A stretch of DNA of 7,770 nucleotides. Origin: an uncultured Ruminococcus sp. Lineage in GTDB: Bacteria; Bacillota; Clostridia; Oscillospirales; Acutalibacteraceae. Positions 1 through 6,404 of this stretch are shown here, piece by piece. Under the pieces are notes generated by a model, which was not told the origin of the DNA, did no database searches, and saw nothing but the letters and a program-made list of their open reading frames with translations. The number at the start of each line of letters is the position of its first letter. Within the stretch, counting starts at the first letter, position 1. The translations under genes and the position numbers were made by a program. Location: positions 1 through 7,770 of the forward strand of contig CADCQO010000036.1 of NCBI GenBank assembly GCA_902803585.1, given 5' to 3'.

Positions 1-289
1 ACGGTTCTCCATCAGGTGAACCATAGTCTACGCCGTCAGGTACAGTCATTGCCGTCAACGCTGGCGCTTTGACAGCCTCGCTTTTGGCATGAGGAATGGC
101 AATTTCCATGCCGATCGCCGTTGTACCCATTTCTTCGCGTTTCAAAATACCGTCCTTATATGCCCCTCTGTCCTTAAGATTGCCGCATTTTTCATGCAGT
201 GCCACCAGCTTTTCGATTGCCTCACTCTTATCTTTGACAGATGCTCCTATTGCGATACCTTGTTTTTTCAATAAATCAGTAATTCTCAT
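1..289 (-). CDS. fruA: PTS fructose permease FruA, N-terminal EIIA domain (partial, runs off window start)
   Basis: Fructose-specific phosphotransferase system component that takes phosphate from HPr and passes it on for uptake of fructose as fructose-1-phosphate. The 96 visible residues begin MRITDLLKKQGIAI and match the PTS EIIA type-2 (fructose/mannitol) domain. The active-site motif is IPHAK, with His67 as the expected phosphohistidine, followed by a VDYGSPDGEP segment typical of the end of the EIIA fold. The start at 289 is set by AAGGGGGC (rc of 297-304) seven bases upstream; an ATG at 296 is in another frame. The gene is cut at its 3' end, so the EIIB and EIIC membrane domains expected in Firmicute FruA proteins (EIIABC order) are not visible, and a stand-alone EIIA cannot be excluded. 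It lies 34 bases downstream of fruK with no terminator between, which supports one transcript. Confidence 0.9.
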   Translation of the reverse strand, partial: MRITDLLKKQGIAIGASVKDKSEAIEKLVALHEKCGNLKDRGAYKDGILKREEMGTTAIGMEIAIPHAKSEAVKAPALTAMTVPDGVDYGSPDGEP

Positions 290-323
290 ATTTCATGCCC
301 CCTTCATCTTTTGAATCACTTTT

Positions 324-1226
324 CTAAAGCCTGTCCATAATCTCCTGAATCTTCTCTTTCTTTGCCAGACCTCTGGAAAAAGCGGTTGCATTGCCGCAGG
401 CTGTGCCAAGCTTCAGTGCATAGCCGTAATTGTCTGTCTGCTCATATCCTGCCAGAAATCCTGCTACCATAGAATCGCCCGAACCAACGGTACTCAATAC
501 CTTGTCCCTGACAACACCTGTACGATAAACCTGACCATTCTCCGCAAACAGCACTGCTCCCTCTCCTCCTAATGAAACAATGACGTTGCGCGCTCCCTGC
601 GCCATCAGCTGTCGGGCACAAGTTTCGATTTCCTGCTCATCTGAAACTTCCATATGAAATATTTCGGACAGTTCCTGACGGTTAGGTTTGATCAGGAACG
701 GGCGATATTTCAGGCAGTTCAGCAGTAATTGCTTGGTAGCGTCCACTACAATGCGGACATTTTTGTCCTTCAGCCTTTCAAGAATGCGCTCGTAAGCATC
801 GTCTGAAACCGTTTTCGGAATACTGCCCGCTAAAACGATCGTGTCACCGTCTGTCACTGCATCTGTCTTTTGCAGAAGCTGTTCAAAAGCCTCCTTAGTA
901 ATATGCGGCCCCTGACAGTTGATTTCGCTTTCTTTGTCCGCCTTCACTTTAATATTGATACGGGAAATTCCTTCCGGAAGCCGGATAAAATCCGCCCGTA
1001 TTCCCTGTGATGCCAGACCCTGCTCAATCGCTTCGCCGGTAAAACCCGCCGTAAATCCGAAAGCGGTACTTTCAACGGAAAGCTCTGCCAGAATACAGGA
1101 CACGTTGATTCCCTTTCCTCCGATGTAGTATTCTTCGCTGGTGGTACGGTTAGTAATGCCGCCGACAAAAGTATCCAGATGCACGACATAATCAATAGAA
1201 GGATTCAGCGTGAGTGTATAAATCAT
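324..1226 (-). CDS. fruK: 1-phosphofructokinase (PfkB/ribokinase family)
   Basis: Cytoplasmic kinase that phosphorylates fructose-1-phosphate, the product of the fructose PTS, to fructose-1,6-bisphosphate using ATP. The 300-residue product has the usual length for FruK. It opens with the family signature IYTLTLNPSIDY, has the first PfkB motif GGKGINVS at residues 36-43, and the C-terminal motif GSGDSMVAGF at 248-257, where Asp251 is the expected catalytic base. The flanking genes (fructose PTS and DeoR regulator) argue for FruK over the related tagatose-6-phosphate kinase LacC. The start ATG at 1224-1226 overlaps the fruR stop as ATGA, and a strong GGAGGTGA site lies inside the end of fruR (rc of 1231-1238), which indicates translational coupling. 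No truncation or missing key residue was seen. Confidence 0.94.
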   Translation of the reverse strand: MIYTLTLNPSIDYVVHLDTFVGGITNRTTSEEYYIGGKGINVSCILAELSVESTAFGFTAGFTGEAIEQGLASQGIRADFIRLPEGISRINIKVKADKESEINCQGPHITKEAFEQLLQKTDAVTDGDTIVLAGSIPKTVSDDAYERILERLKDKNVRIVVDATKQLLLNCLKYRPFLIKPNRQELSEIFHMEVSDEQEIETCARQLMAQGARNVIVSLGGEGAVLFAENGQVYRTGVVRDKVLSTVGSGDSMVAGFLAGYEQTDNYGYALKLGTACGNATAFSRGLAKKEKIQEIMDRL

Positions 1227-1972
1227 GATGTCACCTCCCTTATTACAGTTTTGTCGGAAAATCCTCCGTATAACAGCTTATCCGTTATGATACAGCACTT
1301 TTTCAGTTCTGCAAACGTAACAGGATAGACTCGCCTGAATTTACTGTGATCCGCCAGTACAAAAACAGCAAAGCTTTTTTCAATGGCTTTCTCCTTGATG
1401 AGAGCTTCATCGCTGTCAGGTGTGGTAAAACCTGCTGTTACATCAATGCCGTTCGTACCGACAAACGCTTTCGTGAAATTATATTTCAGAAGACAGCGTA
1501 TCGCTTCTGAGCCAACAACTGAAGCTGTCACCGGACGGATACGCCCGCCGATCATATAGGCTTTTACTCCTTTTGACAAGAGTTTCTGTGCGTGGATAAT
1601 GCCATTCGTGACAAAAGTCGCTTTTGTGCCGCTGATATGGTCTATCAGGCGTGACGTTGTAGTGCCTGAGTCGATATAAATAAAATCGTCATCGTGAATC
1701 AATCCTGCTGCATATTCCGCAATCAGTTCTTTTTCTGACGACATCAGGTGATCTCTGACTGTTACCTCGTCTTCCAGTGTTCCTTGTGTCGGATTGATGG
1801 CAGTAGCACCGCCGAAAACCTTTCTCAGCTTTCCGTCATGATCCAGTACTGTCAGATCACGCCGGATTGTTGATGCTGAAACGCCGATCATTTCGGATAG
1901 TTCCGTTACTGTAGCAGCATCACGTTCATTGAGAATATCAAGAATATTTCTGTAACGTTCCTCTGTCAGCAT
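1223..1972 (-). CDS. fruR: DeoR-family transcriptional regulator of the fructose operon
   Basis: Sugar-phosphate-responsive DNA-binding regulator, first gene of the fru operon and very probably autoregulatory. With the start chosen here the product has 249 residues, normal for DeoR proteins. Residues 1-55 form the DeoR helix-turn-helix (ERYRNIL at the start, then the VSASTIRRDL recognition helix and GGA at the end of the domain). The C-terminal DeoR sensor domain follows, with the phosphosugar-binding IDSGTTTSRL loop at about 101-109 and VTNG at 121-124. TTG (1978) and GTG (1975) codons in frame would give a slightly longer protein, but they lie too close to the AGGTGA ribosome binding site, so ATG at 1972 is preferred. 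The inducer is not readable from sequence; fructose-1-phosphate or fructose-1,6-bisphosphate is inferred from the operon. Confidence 0.88.
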   Translation of the reverse strand: MLTEERYRNILDILNERDAATVTELSEMIGVSASTIRRDLTVLDHDGKLRKVFGGATAINPTQGTLEDEVTVRDHLMSSEKELIAEYAAGLIHDDDFIYIDSGTTTSRLIDHISGTKATFVTNGIIHAQKLLSKGVKAYMIGGRIRPVTASVVGSEAIRCLLKYNFTKAFVGTNGIDVTAGFTTPDSDEALIKEKAIEKSFAVFVLADHSKFRRVYPVTFAELKKCCIITDKLLYGGFSDKTVIREVTS

Positions 1973-1978
1973 CACCAA

Positions 1979-1988
1979 TCACCTCTTT
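1979..1988 (-). promoter_or_regulatory. Ribosome binding site that decides the fruR start
   Basis: Reads AAAGAGGTGA on the minus strand, ending six bases before the ATG at 1972. The upstream in-frame TTG at 1978 starts directly next to this site, so initiation there is unlikely. This shortens the regulator to 249 residues, beginning MLTEERY, which is the usual beginning of DeoR proteins. Confidence 0.8.
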
Positions 1989-1999
1989 CCTTTGATAGC

Positions 2000-2027
2000 A
2001 TTATAACATATATTTTTCCAAAGTCAA
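2000..2027 (-). promoter_or_regulatory. Sigma-A promoter of the fru operon
   Basis: On the minus strand there is a -35 box TTGACT (rc of 2022-2027), a 16-base spacer and a perfect -10 box TATAAT (rc of 2000-2005), preceded by TG one base upstream, so it also fits an extended -10. The expected transcript starts near 1993 and leaves a leader of about 20 bases, just enough for the ribosome binding site. No riboswitch or attenuator fits in so short a leader, so control is expected at initiation. Confidence 0.85.
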
Positions 2028-2052
2028 GCAAAATATTCCAAATTATTTCATT

Positions 2053-2079
2053 GTTAATCAAAAGTTCACCATTTGTTCA
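2053..2079. repeat. Three 11-bp-phased GTTCA/GTTAA motifs, candidate regulator binding site
   Basis: GTTAA at 2053-2057, GTTCA at 2064-2068 and GTTCA at 2075-2079 begin exactly 11 bp apart, so they lie on nearly the same face of the helix (TGAAC, TGAAC, TTAAC on the minus strand). They lie 26-52 bp upstream of the fru -35 box and just upstream of, or overlapping, the likely fbp promoter. Phased direct repeats are a plausible operator for the adjacent DeoR-type regulator, but this is inference: no known FruR consensus was matched, and the region is AT-rich, so short repeats can arise by chance. Confidence 0.4.
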
Positions 2080-2087
2080 TCGTTTTA

Positions 2088-2096
2088 TGCTATTAT
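2088..2096 (+). promoter_or_regulatory. Candidate extended -10 promoter for fbp
   Basis: TGCTATTAT gives a five-of-six match to the -10 consensus with the TGn extension, about 67 bases upstream of the fbp ATG. No convincing -35 hexamer lies 16-18 bases upstream (that stretch reads around ACCATT), so the promoter would be extended -10 type or need an activator. The phased repeats at 2053-2079 lie across the place where its -35 would be. Confidence 0.45.
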
Positions 2097-2162
2097 TAAA
2101 CCAAAGAAAATCAAAATCGCTAAATTCAGTCAATTTTAATCATTTTTCAGGAGGTTCTTTTT

Positions 2163-4040
2163 ATGGAACAAAGCAATAAATATCTTCGTCTGCTTTCCGA
2201 AAAATATCCGACCATGCGTTCGCTTACCAAAGAGATCATCAATCTCACTGCTATTCTCAATCTGCCAAAAGGCACCGAACATTTCATGAGTGATATTCAC
2301 GGAGAATATGAAGCCTTCTGTCATATCCTGAACAACTGCGCTGGTGTGATTCGTGAAAAAGCAGATATTCTTTATGGCAATACACTCTCTGACGGAGAAA
2401 TTGAAGAAATCTGCACGATTATCTACTATCCGAGAGAAAAGCTCCGTCTGATCAAAAAGAATCACGTTATCAGTGCCGACCGCTACCGTCTGATTCTCTA
2501 CCGTATGATTGAACTGGCAAGAATGCTCTCTTCCAAATATACCCGTTCAAAAGTCCGAAAAGCCCTGCCTGAAGATTATGCTTATATCATTGATGAACTG
2601 CTTCACGCTCAGAAAGACGAGGACGACAATCAGGTGCGTTACCATGAACGTATTCTCGACAATATCATCGGTATTGATGCTGATGATTTTATTGAAGCTC
2701 TGGCGAATCTTATCAAACATTTAGCAGTTGACCACCTGCATATTGTCGGAGATATTTTTGACAGGGGAGCTGATGCTGATAAAATCATTGATCTGCTTAT
2801 GCGGTATCATTCGATTGATCTTCAGTGGGGCAATCATGATATACTATGGATCGGTGCTTCAGCAGGCAACGAGGTCTGTATTGCTAATGTTGTACGCAAC
2901 TGCATCAAATACCATACACTGCGTATCCTTGAAAATGGTTATGGCATCAGTCTGCGCCGGCTGACAGTACTGTCCGAACAGCTTTACCATCATAAAGATC
3001 CTTTGGAAAATGCACTGCGTACTATTTCCGTTATCCAGTTCAAACTGGAAGGTCAGGCAATTCTGCGCCACCCTGAATATGATATGAAAGACAGGCTGCT
3101 TCTGGGCAGAATCAACAAGGAAAAAGGTACTGTTGCCATAGATGATAAGGAATATCCGCTCAATTACAATGAATGGCCTACTTTATCTCCGGAAGCTCCT
3201 TACAGGCTTTCCGAAGAGGAAAGAATCGTTATGGACGAGCTGAAAGAAGCATTTACTTCCAGTACCCGTCTGCAAACTCATATCCGTTTTTTACTGGATA
3301 AGGGCAGTATGTATCTTTGTCATAACGGTAATCTCCTTTATCATGGCTGTATTCCACTGGACGAATCCGGCAACCTTTTCGGTGTATCTCTGCTGAACGG
3401 TACTTATAAGGGCAGGGATTTATTGGATATTGCGGATCAAACAGTACGCCGTGTCTGTCTGGGCAAGGAAAAGGACAGTGAACATCTGGATCTTCTGTGG
3501 TATCTCTGGTGCGGACGGCGTTCTCCTCTGTGCGGGCGGAATATCAAGACTTTTGAACGCTACCTCATTGATGATAAAAGCACATGGCACGAAGAATCCG
3601 ACCCCTATTATCACTATTACACAACCGAAAAGTGCTGTAATATGATTTTACGGGAGTTTGATCTCTATTCTGCTCATTCGCATATCGTCAACGGTCATAC
3701 GCCTGTACTTGCCGCAAGAGGAGAACTGCCTATTAAAGCGGGCGGCAGGTTGTTGGTTATTGATGGCGGCTTCTGCAAGGATTATCAGCCCAAAACAGGT
3801 ATTGCCGGCTACACGCTGATTTTTAACTCTCACGGTCTGCGCATTAAAGCACATCAGCCCTTTGAAAGCATCGAAAAAGCCCTTTCCGAAAATATCGACA
3901 TCGTATCGGACTCTCAGTATGTTGAAACTGAAAAGGAACGTCTTCTGGTTAAAGATACCGACAATGGCCGCCATATTATGGAAGAAATTGACGACCTTTA
4001 TACACTTCTTGAATTCTACAAGTCTGCCGACAAACGATAG
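2163..4040 (+). CDS. fbp: Fructose-1,6-bisphosphatase, class III
   Basis: Gluconeogenic phosphatase that hydrolyses fructose-1,6-bisphosphate to fructose-6-phosphate in the cytoplasm. The 625-residue protein is close to the length of class III (Firmicutes-type) enzymes, which are unrelated to the class I enzymes and carry a calcineurin-like metallophosphatase core. The metal-binding motifs are in order: DIHGE at residues 44-48, GDIFDRG at 196-202, GNHD at 223-226 and GHTP at 511-514, with IDGGF near 533-537. The large insert between GNHD and GHTP, including a LYHGCIPLD segment, is typical of this class. AGGAGG at 2149-2154, eight bases before the ATG, fixes the start. The gene is divergent from the fru operon, shares its 190-bp control region and ends at the terminator at 4072-4132. 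No damage to key residues was seen. Confidence 0.95.
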   Translation: MEQSNKYLRLLSEKYPTMRSLTKEIINLTAILNLPKGTEHFMSDIHGEYEAFCHILNNCAGVIREKADILYGNTLSDGEIEEICTIIYYPREKLRLIKKNHVISADRYRLILYRMIELARMLSSKYTRSKVRKALPEDYAYIIDELLHAQKDEDDNQVRYHERILDNIIGIDADDFIEALANLIKHLAVDHLHIVGDIFDRGADADKIIDLLMRYHSIDLQWGNHDILWIGASAGNEVCIANVVRNCIKYHTLRILENGYGISLRRLTVLSEQLYHHKDPLENALRTISVIQFKLEGQAILRHPEYDMKDRLLLGRINKEKGTVAIDDKEYPLNYNEWPTLSPEAPYRLSEEERIVMDELKEAFTSSTRLQTHIRFLLDKGSMYLCHNGNLLYHGCIPLDESGNLFGVSLLNGTYKGRDLLDIADQTVRRVCLGKEKDSEHLDLLWYLWCGRRSPLCGRNIKTFERYLIDDKSTWHEESDPYYHYYTTEKCCNMILREFDLYSAHSHIVNGHTPVLAARGELPIKAGGRLLVIDGGFCKDYQPKTGIAGYTLIFNSHGLRIKAHQPFESIEKALSENIDIVSDSQYVETEKERLLVKDTDNGRHIMEEIDDLYTLLEFYKSADKR

Positions 4041-4071
4041 TTGAATTCTGACCTGTCATGAAAACAAAACA

Positions 4072-4132
4072 CCCCTCCAGAGAATGGACAGATTGGTGAA
4101 AATCTGCATTCCCTGAAGGGGCTGTATTTTTT
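4072..4132. terminator. Hairpin terminator after fbp, probably bidirectional
   Basis: The arms 4072-4086 and 4107-4121 pair at 13 of 15 positions (CCCCT...GAATG against CATTC...AGGGG). Between them is a second hairpin, CAGATT at 4089-4094 with AATCTG at 4101-4106. A run of six T at 4127-4132 follows for fbp. In the other direction the same hairpin is followed by TGTTTTGTTTTC, so it can also end the murT-gatD-like transcript. The T run overlaps the stop codon of the minus-strand gene. Confidence 0.85.
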
Positions 4133-4847
4133 ACTCTCTGCTGCCTGTGGAAAGCTCCGAAAGTGTTACTTCATAAGCGGCTGTTTCATAGGTGAGGTAG
4201 TCTGTGCAAAGTGTCTTATCCTGACCGACAAGCAATTGTGCAAGATAGATCAGAAAATGTGGGTTTTTGATAAGAATGGGGCCTGTCAGGTGTGTACCAA
4301 AAAGATTGTGTGTCCGGAATCCCTCTTTTGTGTCGTTTTCCTGATTGCCCAGACCCATTTTTACATCAAACAGCGGCGAGGTGATTCCCTCTATCTGACT
4401 GCACTTATTGACAAAGCCAACCAGCGGTTTATCACAAAAATCTGCTGTGACAATGGTATCCGCTGTCGTGCGTACTTTGTTTTGCTCTTTGACGGTAAAA
4501 TGGAACAGTCCTAACCCTTCGTGCTGGCTGCCAAGAGCATCTGTAACAGACTGTCCCAGCATCTCAAAAGAGTTTCCTGTCATCAGTATCGGGCGGTCAT
4601 TCGTAATAAAAGTCCTCAGTGCCTCTTTATACCGCTGCATATCCGCCATTACTGCGTTGCGGTTGCGTTCTGTACCTGAACCGATATAAATGAAATCGTA
4701 TTCCTCCAAATTTACTTCGTCTGAAAAGGAACGCTTATCAACGGTATACTCTATACCGCTCTTTTGAAGTATCCTGCCCAGTGCCAGAAGATTCGCATAT
4801 TCTCCGTAGAGATTCATAATGTCGTAGTAAAAATGCAATAATTTCAT
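4131..4847 (-). CDS. gatD: GatD-like type 1 glutamine amidotransferase subunit lacking the catalytic Cys and His
   Basis: Homologue of GatD, the glutaminase subunit of lipid II isoglutaminyl synthase, which normally releases ammonia from glutamine and feeds it to MurT. The 238-residue length and landmarks fit the family: HFYYDIMNLYGEYANLLAL at the start, IGSGTER at 55-61 where GatD has a GGGSDRE-type turn, and GTHLTGPILIKNP at 184-196 where GatD has GTYLHGPILPKN. The nucleophile motif, normally CGGYQxLG, reads GNSFEMLG at 91-98, so the catalytic Cys is Gly91; the catalytic His of LHGP is Thr188. The frame is intact over the full length, so this looks like functional divergence and not decay. 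It begins 13 bases after the murT-like stop with GGAGG in the gap, so the two are co-translated. The family is clear; glutaminase activity is unlikely. It may be a structural partner or serve a different reaction. Confidence 0.8.
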   Translation of the reverse strand: MKLLHFYYDIMNLYGEYANLLALGRILQKSGIEYTVDKRSFSDEVNLEEYDFIYIGSGTERNRNAVMADMQRYKEALRTFITNDRPILMTGNSFEMLGQSVTDALGSQHEGLGLFHFTVKEQNKVRTTADTIVTADFCDKPLVGFVNKCSQIEGITSPLFDVKMGLGNQENDTKEGFRTHNLFGTHLTGPILIKNPHFLIYLAQLLVGQDKTLCTDYLTYETAAYEVTLSELSTGSRE

Positions 4848-4860
4848 GTATACGTCCTCC

Positions 4861-6177
4861 TCACAGCAGGCTCAGGAACTTGCCCTTGTCCGAAAAACAA
4901 GTAATGGTATAGATATATTCTGAACGGTCACTGTCAAGATAATGATAAGCATCTTCGATCGACTTGAAGATTTTAATACGTTCCTCCGGTATGTCTGTAT
5001 AGCTGAAACGTACTGCGAGATCATTGCAGTAAGTGCCCGCCAGAATAATTTCATGGACATTTTCGTTCTGCAGCATTTCAAAATCAATATCCCACAGCCA
5101 TGAAACATCGCCTGTAAAATATTTCCGGCTGATGGCATCTACAATAATCATCACGTCACAGCCTCGTTTATCAGCGGCTGCAATACGCATGGACTGGTCA
5201 TATGAAATGCTGTTCTCGTGTTTGGAAACCAGAAGCGTTCCTTCACGTTTACCAATAGAAAAGGACACGACTCTTCCGTTTTTCATAACGTAATCGCTCA
5301 GATCTTCCGCTATCTTTTGACCGTCCAGTCCTACAACAGACCCAACCGTGTACGCCGCCAGAAGGTTATACATATTGTAAAGCGAACGCAGTGCCAGCGT
5401 GATCTTATTTTTCCCGTCAATTACCATCTCTCCCTTATCCAAGTCAACAGAAGTGATGGTATAATCGGTATCGCGGCGATGATACCCGCAGGAGGTACAC
5501 TGATAGTGTCCGATATGGTTATAATGGCGGGTGGAGTAGGTCATCGGCTGTTTGCAATGAGGACAGTAAGCACCATCGTTATAAACACTGGTATTCCGGT
5601 CAGTATCTGTGGGAAGTTCATTTGCGCCGAACCACAAAACATCTTTCTTTCCGTATCCGAAATGCGATACCAACGGGTCGTCCGCATTCAGGATTAACTG
5701 CATACCATCATGAATGCTGTCTGCCAGTGCATCATAAACCCATTCGGGGTGGCCGTTACGGGTAAGCTGATCACGATAAAGGTTGGTAATAACGTAATGT
5801 GTGGGCTTGATATAGCGGAAAGTATAACGGGCAAAACGTTCGTCACTTTCAATCAGCAAAATATCGCTTTTCACCTTACCGCCAAGTGTGGAATTACTGA
5901 GAACTAAAGTGGTGACACCCTCTATCTGGTTGGAACCTTCTTTGTTCCATGCTACGTTCTTGCCGTTCTTTGTCAGGAGATGAGCGATCATTTCCACAGT
6001 GGAAGTTTTTCCGTTACTGCCTGTAACAGCGATGATATACGGCGGGAGCTTCACTCTGCTCAGAATATCGGGGCAGAGTTTCAGTGCTGCCTTGCCCGGC
6101 AGACTGCTGCCCTTTCCTACAAGCTTGCCGACCCACCGGAGAATTTTGCAGATCAGGATCGTAAAGAATCGTTTCAT
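4861..6177 (-). CDS. murT: MurT-like Mur ligase family protein with zinc ribbon and DUF1727-type C-terminus
   Basis: Homologue of MurT, the ATP-dependent ligase subunit that with GatD amidates the D-Glu of the lipid II stem peptide. From the chosen start it has 438 residues, close to known MurT. Residues 1-40 form a hydrophobic/basic N-terminal segment (FFTILICKIL, WVGKLVGKG). The P-loop TGSNGKTST is at 52-60, TNLYRDQLTRNG at 131-142 and NADDP at 164-168. The Cys4 zinc ribbon specific to MurT has CPHC at 205-208 and CTSC at 227-230. YNLLAAYTVG at 270-279 and DVSWLWDIDFE at 357-367 mark the C-terminal half. Two conserved C-terminal stretches differ: the usual AKNPAG motif reads SKHENS (318-323), and the Asn-rich segment before DVSW reads DAISRKYFTG. 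An in-frame ATG at 6204 would add nine residues but lies at the predicted transcript start; ATG 6177 has a proper AAGGAG site. Substrate is uncertain because of these changes and the GatD-like partner. Confidence 0.85.
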   Translation of the reverse strand: MKRFFTILICKILRWVGKLVGKGSSLPGKAALKLCPDILSRVKLPPYIIAVTGSNGKTSTVEMIAHLLTKNGKNVAWNKEGSNQIEGVTTLVLSNSTLGGKVKSDILLIESDERFARYTFRYIKPTHYVITNLYRDQLTRNGHPEWVYDALADSIHDGMQLILNADDPLVSHFGYGKKDVLWFGANELPTDTDRNTSVYNDGAYCPHCKQPMTYSTRHYNHIGHYQCTSCGYHRRDTDYTITSVDLDKGEMVIDGKNKITLALRSLYNMYNLLAAYTVGSVVGLDGQKIAEDLSDYVMKNGRVVSFSIGKREGTLLVSKHENSISYDQSMRIAAADKRGCDVMIIVDAISRKYFTGDVSWLWDIDFEMLQNENVHEIILAGTYCNDLAVRFSYTDIPEERIKIFKSIEDAYHYLDSDRSEYIYTITCFSDKGKFLSLL

Positions 6178-6183
6178 TTTAAA

Positions 6184-6192
6184 CGTCTCCTT
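6184..6192 (-). promoter_or_regulatory. Ribosome binding site that decides the murT-like start
   Basis: AAGGAGACG on the minus strand, with AAGGAG ending nine bases before the ATG at 6177. The alternative in-frame ATG at 6204 has only a weak AGGGAAG upstream and would be six or seven bases from the predicted transcript start, so the 438-residue form is preferred. Confidence 0.75.
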
Positions 6193-6217
6193 GATTATAG
6201 TCATTTAGCACTTCCCT

Positions 6218-6246
6218 ATTATACGGCGCAGTACTCCCGCTGTCAA
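6218..6246 (-). promoter_or_regulatory. Perfect-consensus sigma-A promoter for the murT-gatD-like operon
   Basis: On the minus strand TTGACA (rc of 6241-6246), a 17-base spacer and TATAAT (rc of 6218-6223). Both hexamers and the spacing are at consensus. Transcription should begin near 6211, giving a leader of about 34 bases. No operator-like inverted repeat was seen, so strong, largely constitutive expression is inferred. Confidence 0.92.
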
Positions 6247-6338
6247 GGAGTGCATTCGTCTTGTTTTGAAAAATCGATTCTATTTTCTGCACTTTATTTT
6301 CTGCCCTTTTCTTTTTTTACGAAATTTTTCCGATAATC

Positions 6339-6367
6339 TTGAAAAAAACATTCAAATGCTTTACAAT
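6339..6367 (+). promoter_or_regulatory. Sigma-A promoter for the TerD-VWA gene
   Basis: TTGAAA at 6339-6344, a 17-base spacer and TACAAT at 6362-6367, each hexamer five of six to consensus. The transcript would begin near 6374, about 31 bases before the ATG. It is divergent from the murT-like promoter, the two being separated by about 90 bp of T-rich sequence in which nothing further is recognised. Confidence 0.75.
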
Positions 6368-6404
6368 GGAATTGACAACAATTTGATTTTATGGAGGCAG
6401 TCTT

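Noticed and set aside
89..314. Two plus-strand open frames opposite the fruA start
   Set aside because: The minus strand encodes a clear EIIA domain with the IPHAK active site; the plus-strand frames are shadows.
2074..2090. Possible catabolite-responsive (cre) element around the CG at 2081
   Set aside because: Only the centre resembles cre; the conserved outer TG and CA positions are missing on either strand.
2136..2465. A 109-residue minus-strand open frame overlapping the start of fbp
   Set aside because: It lies opposite the conserved metallophosphatase coding sequence, has no ribosome binding site and no recognisable family.
6178..6204. Nine-residue N-terminal extension of the murT-like gene from ATG 6204
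   Set aside because: That ATG lies six to seven bases from the predicted transcript start and lacks a good ribosome binding site; ATG 6177 follows AAGGAG.
6372..6377. TTGACA on the plus strand as the -35 box of the TerD-VWA gene
   Set aside because: At 17 bases downstream there is no -10 box; that position falls in the ribosome binding site. The TTGAAA/TACAAT pair at 6339-6367 is far better.
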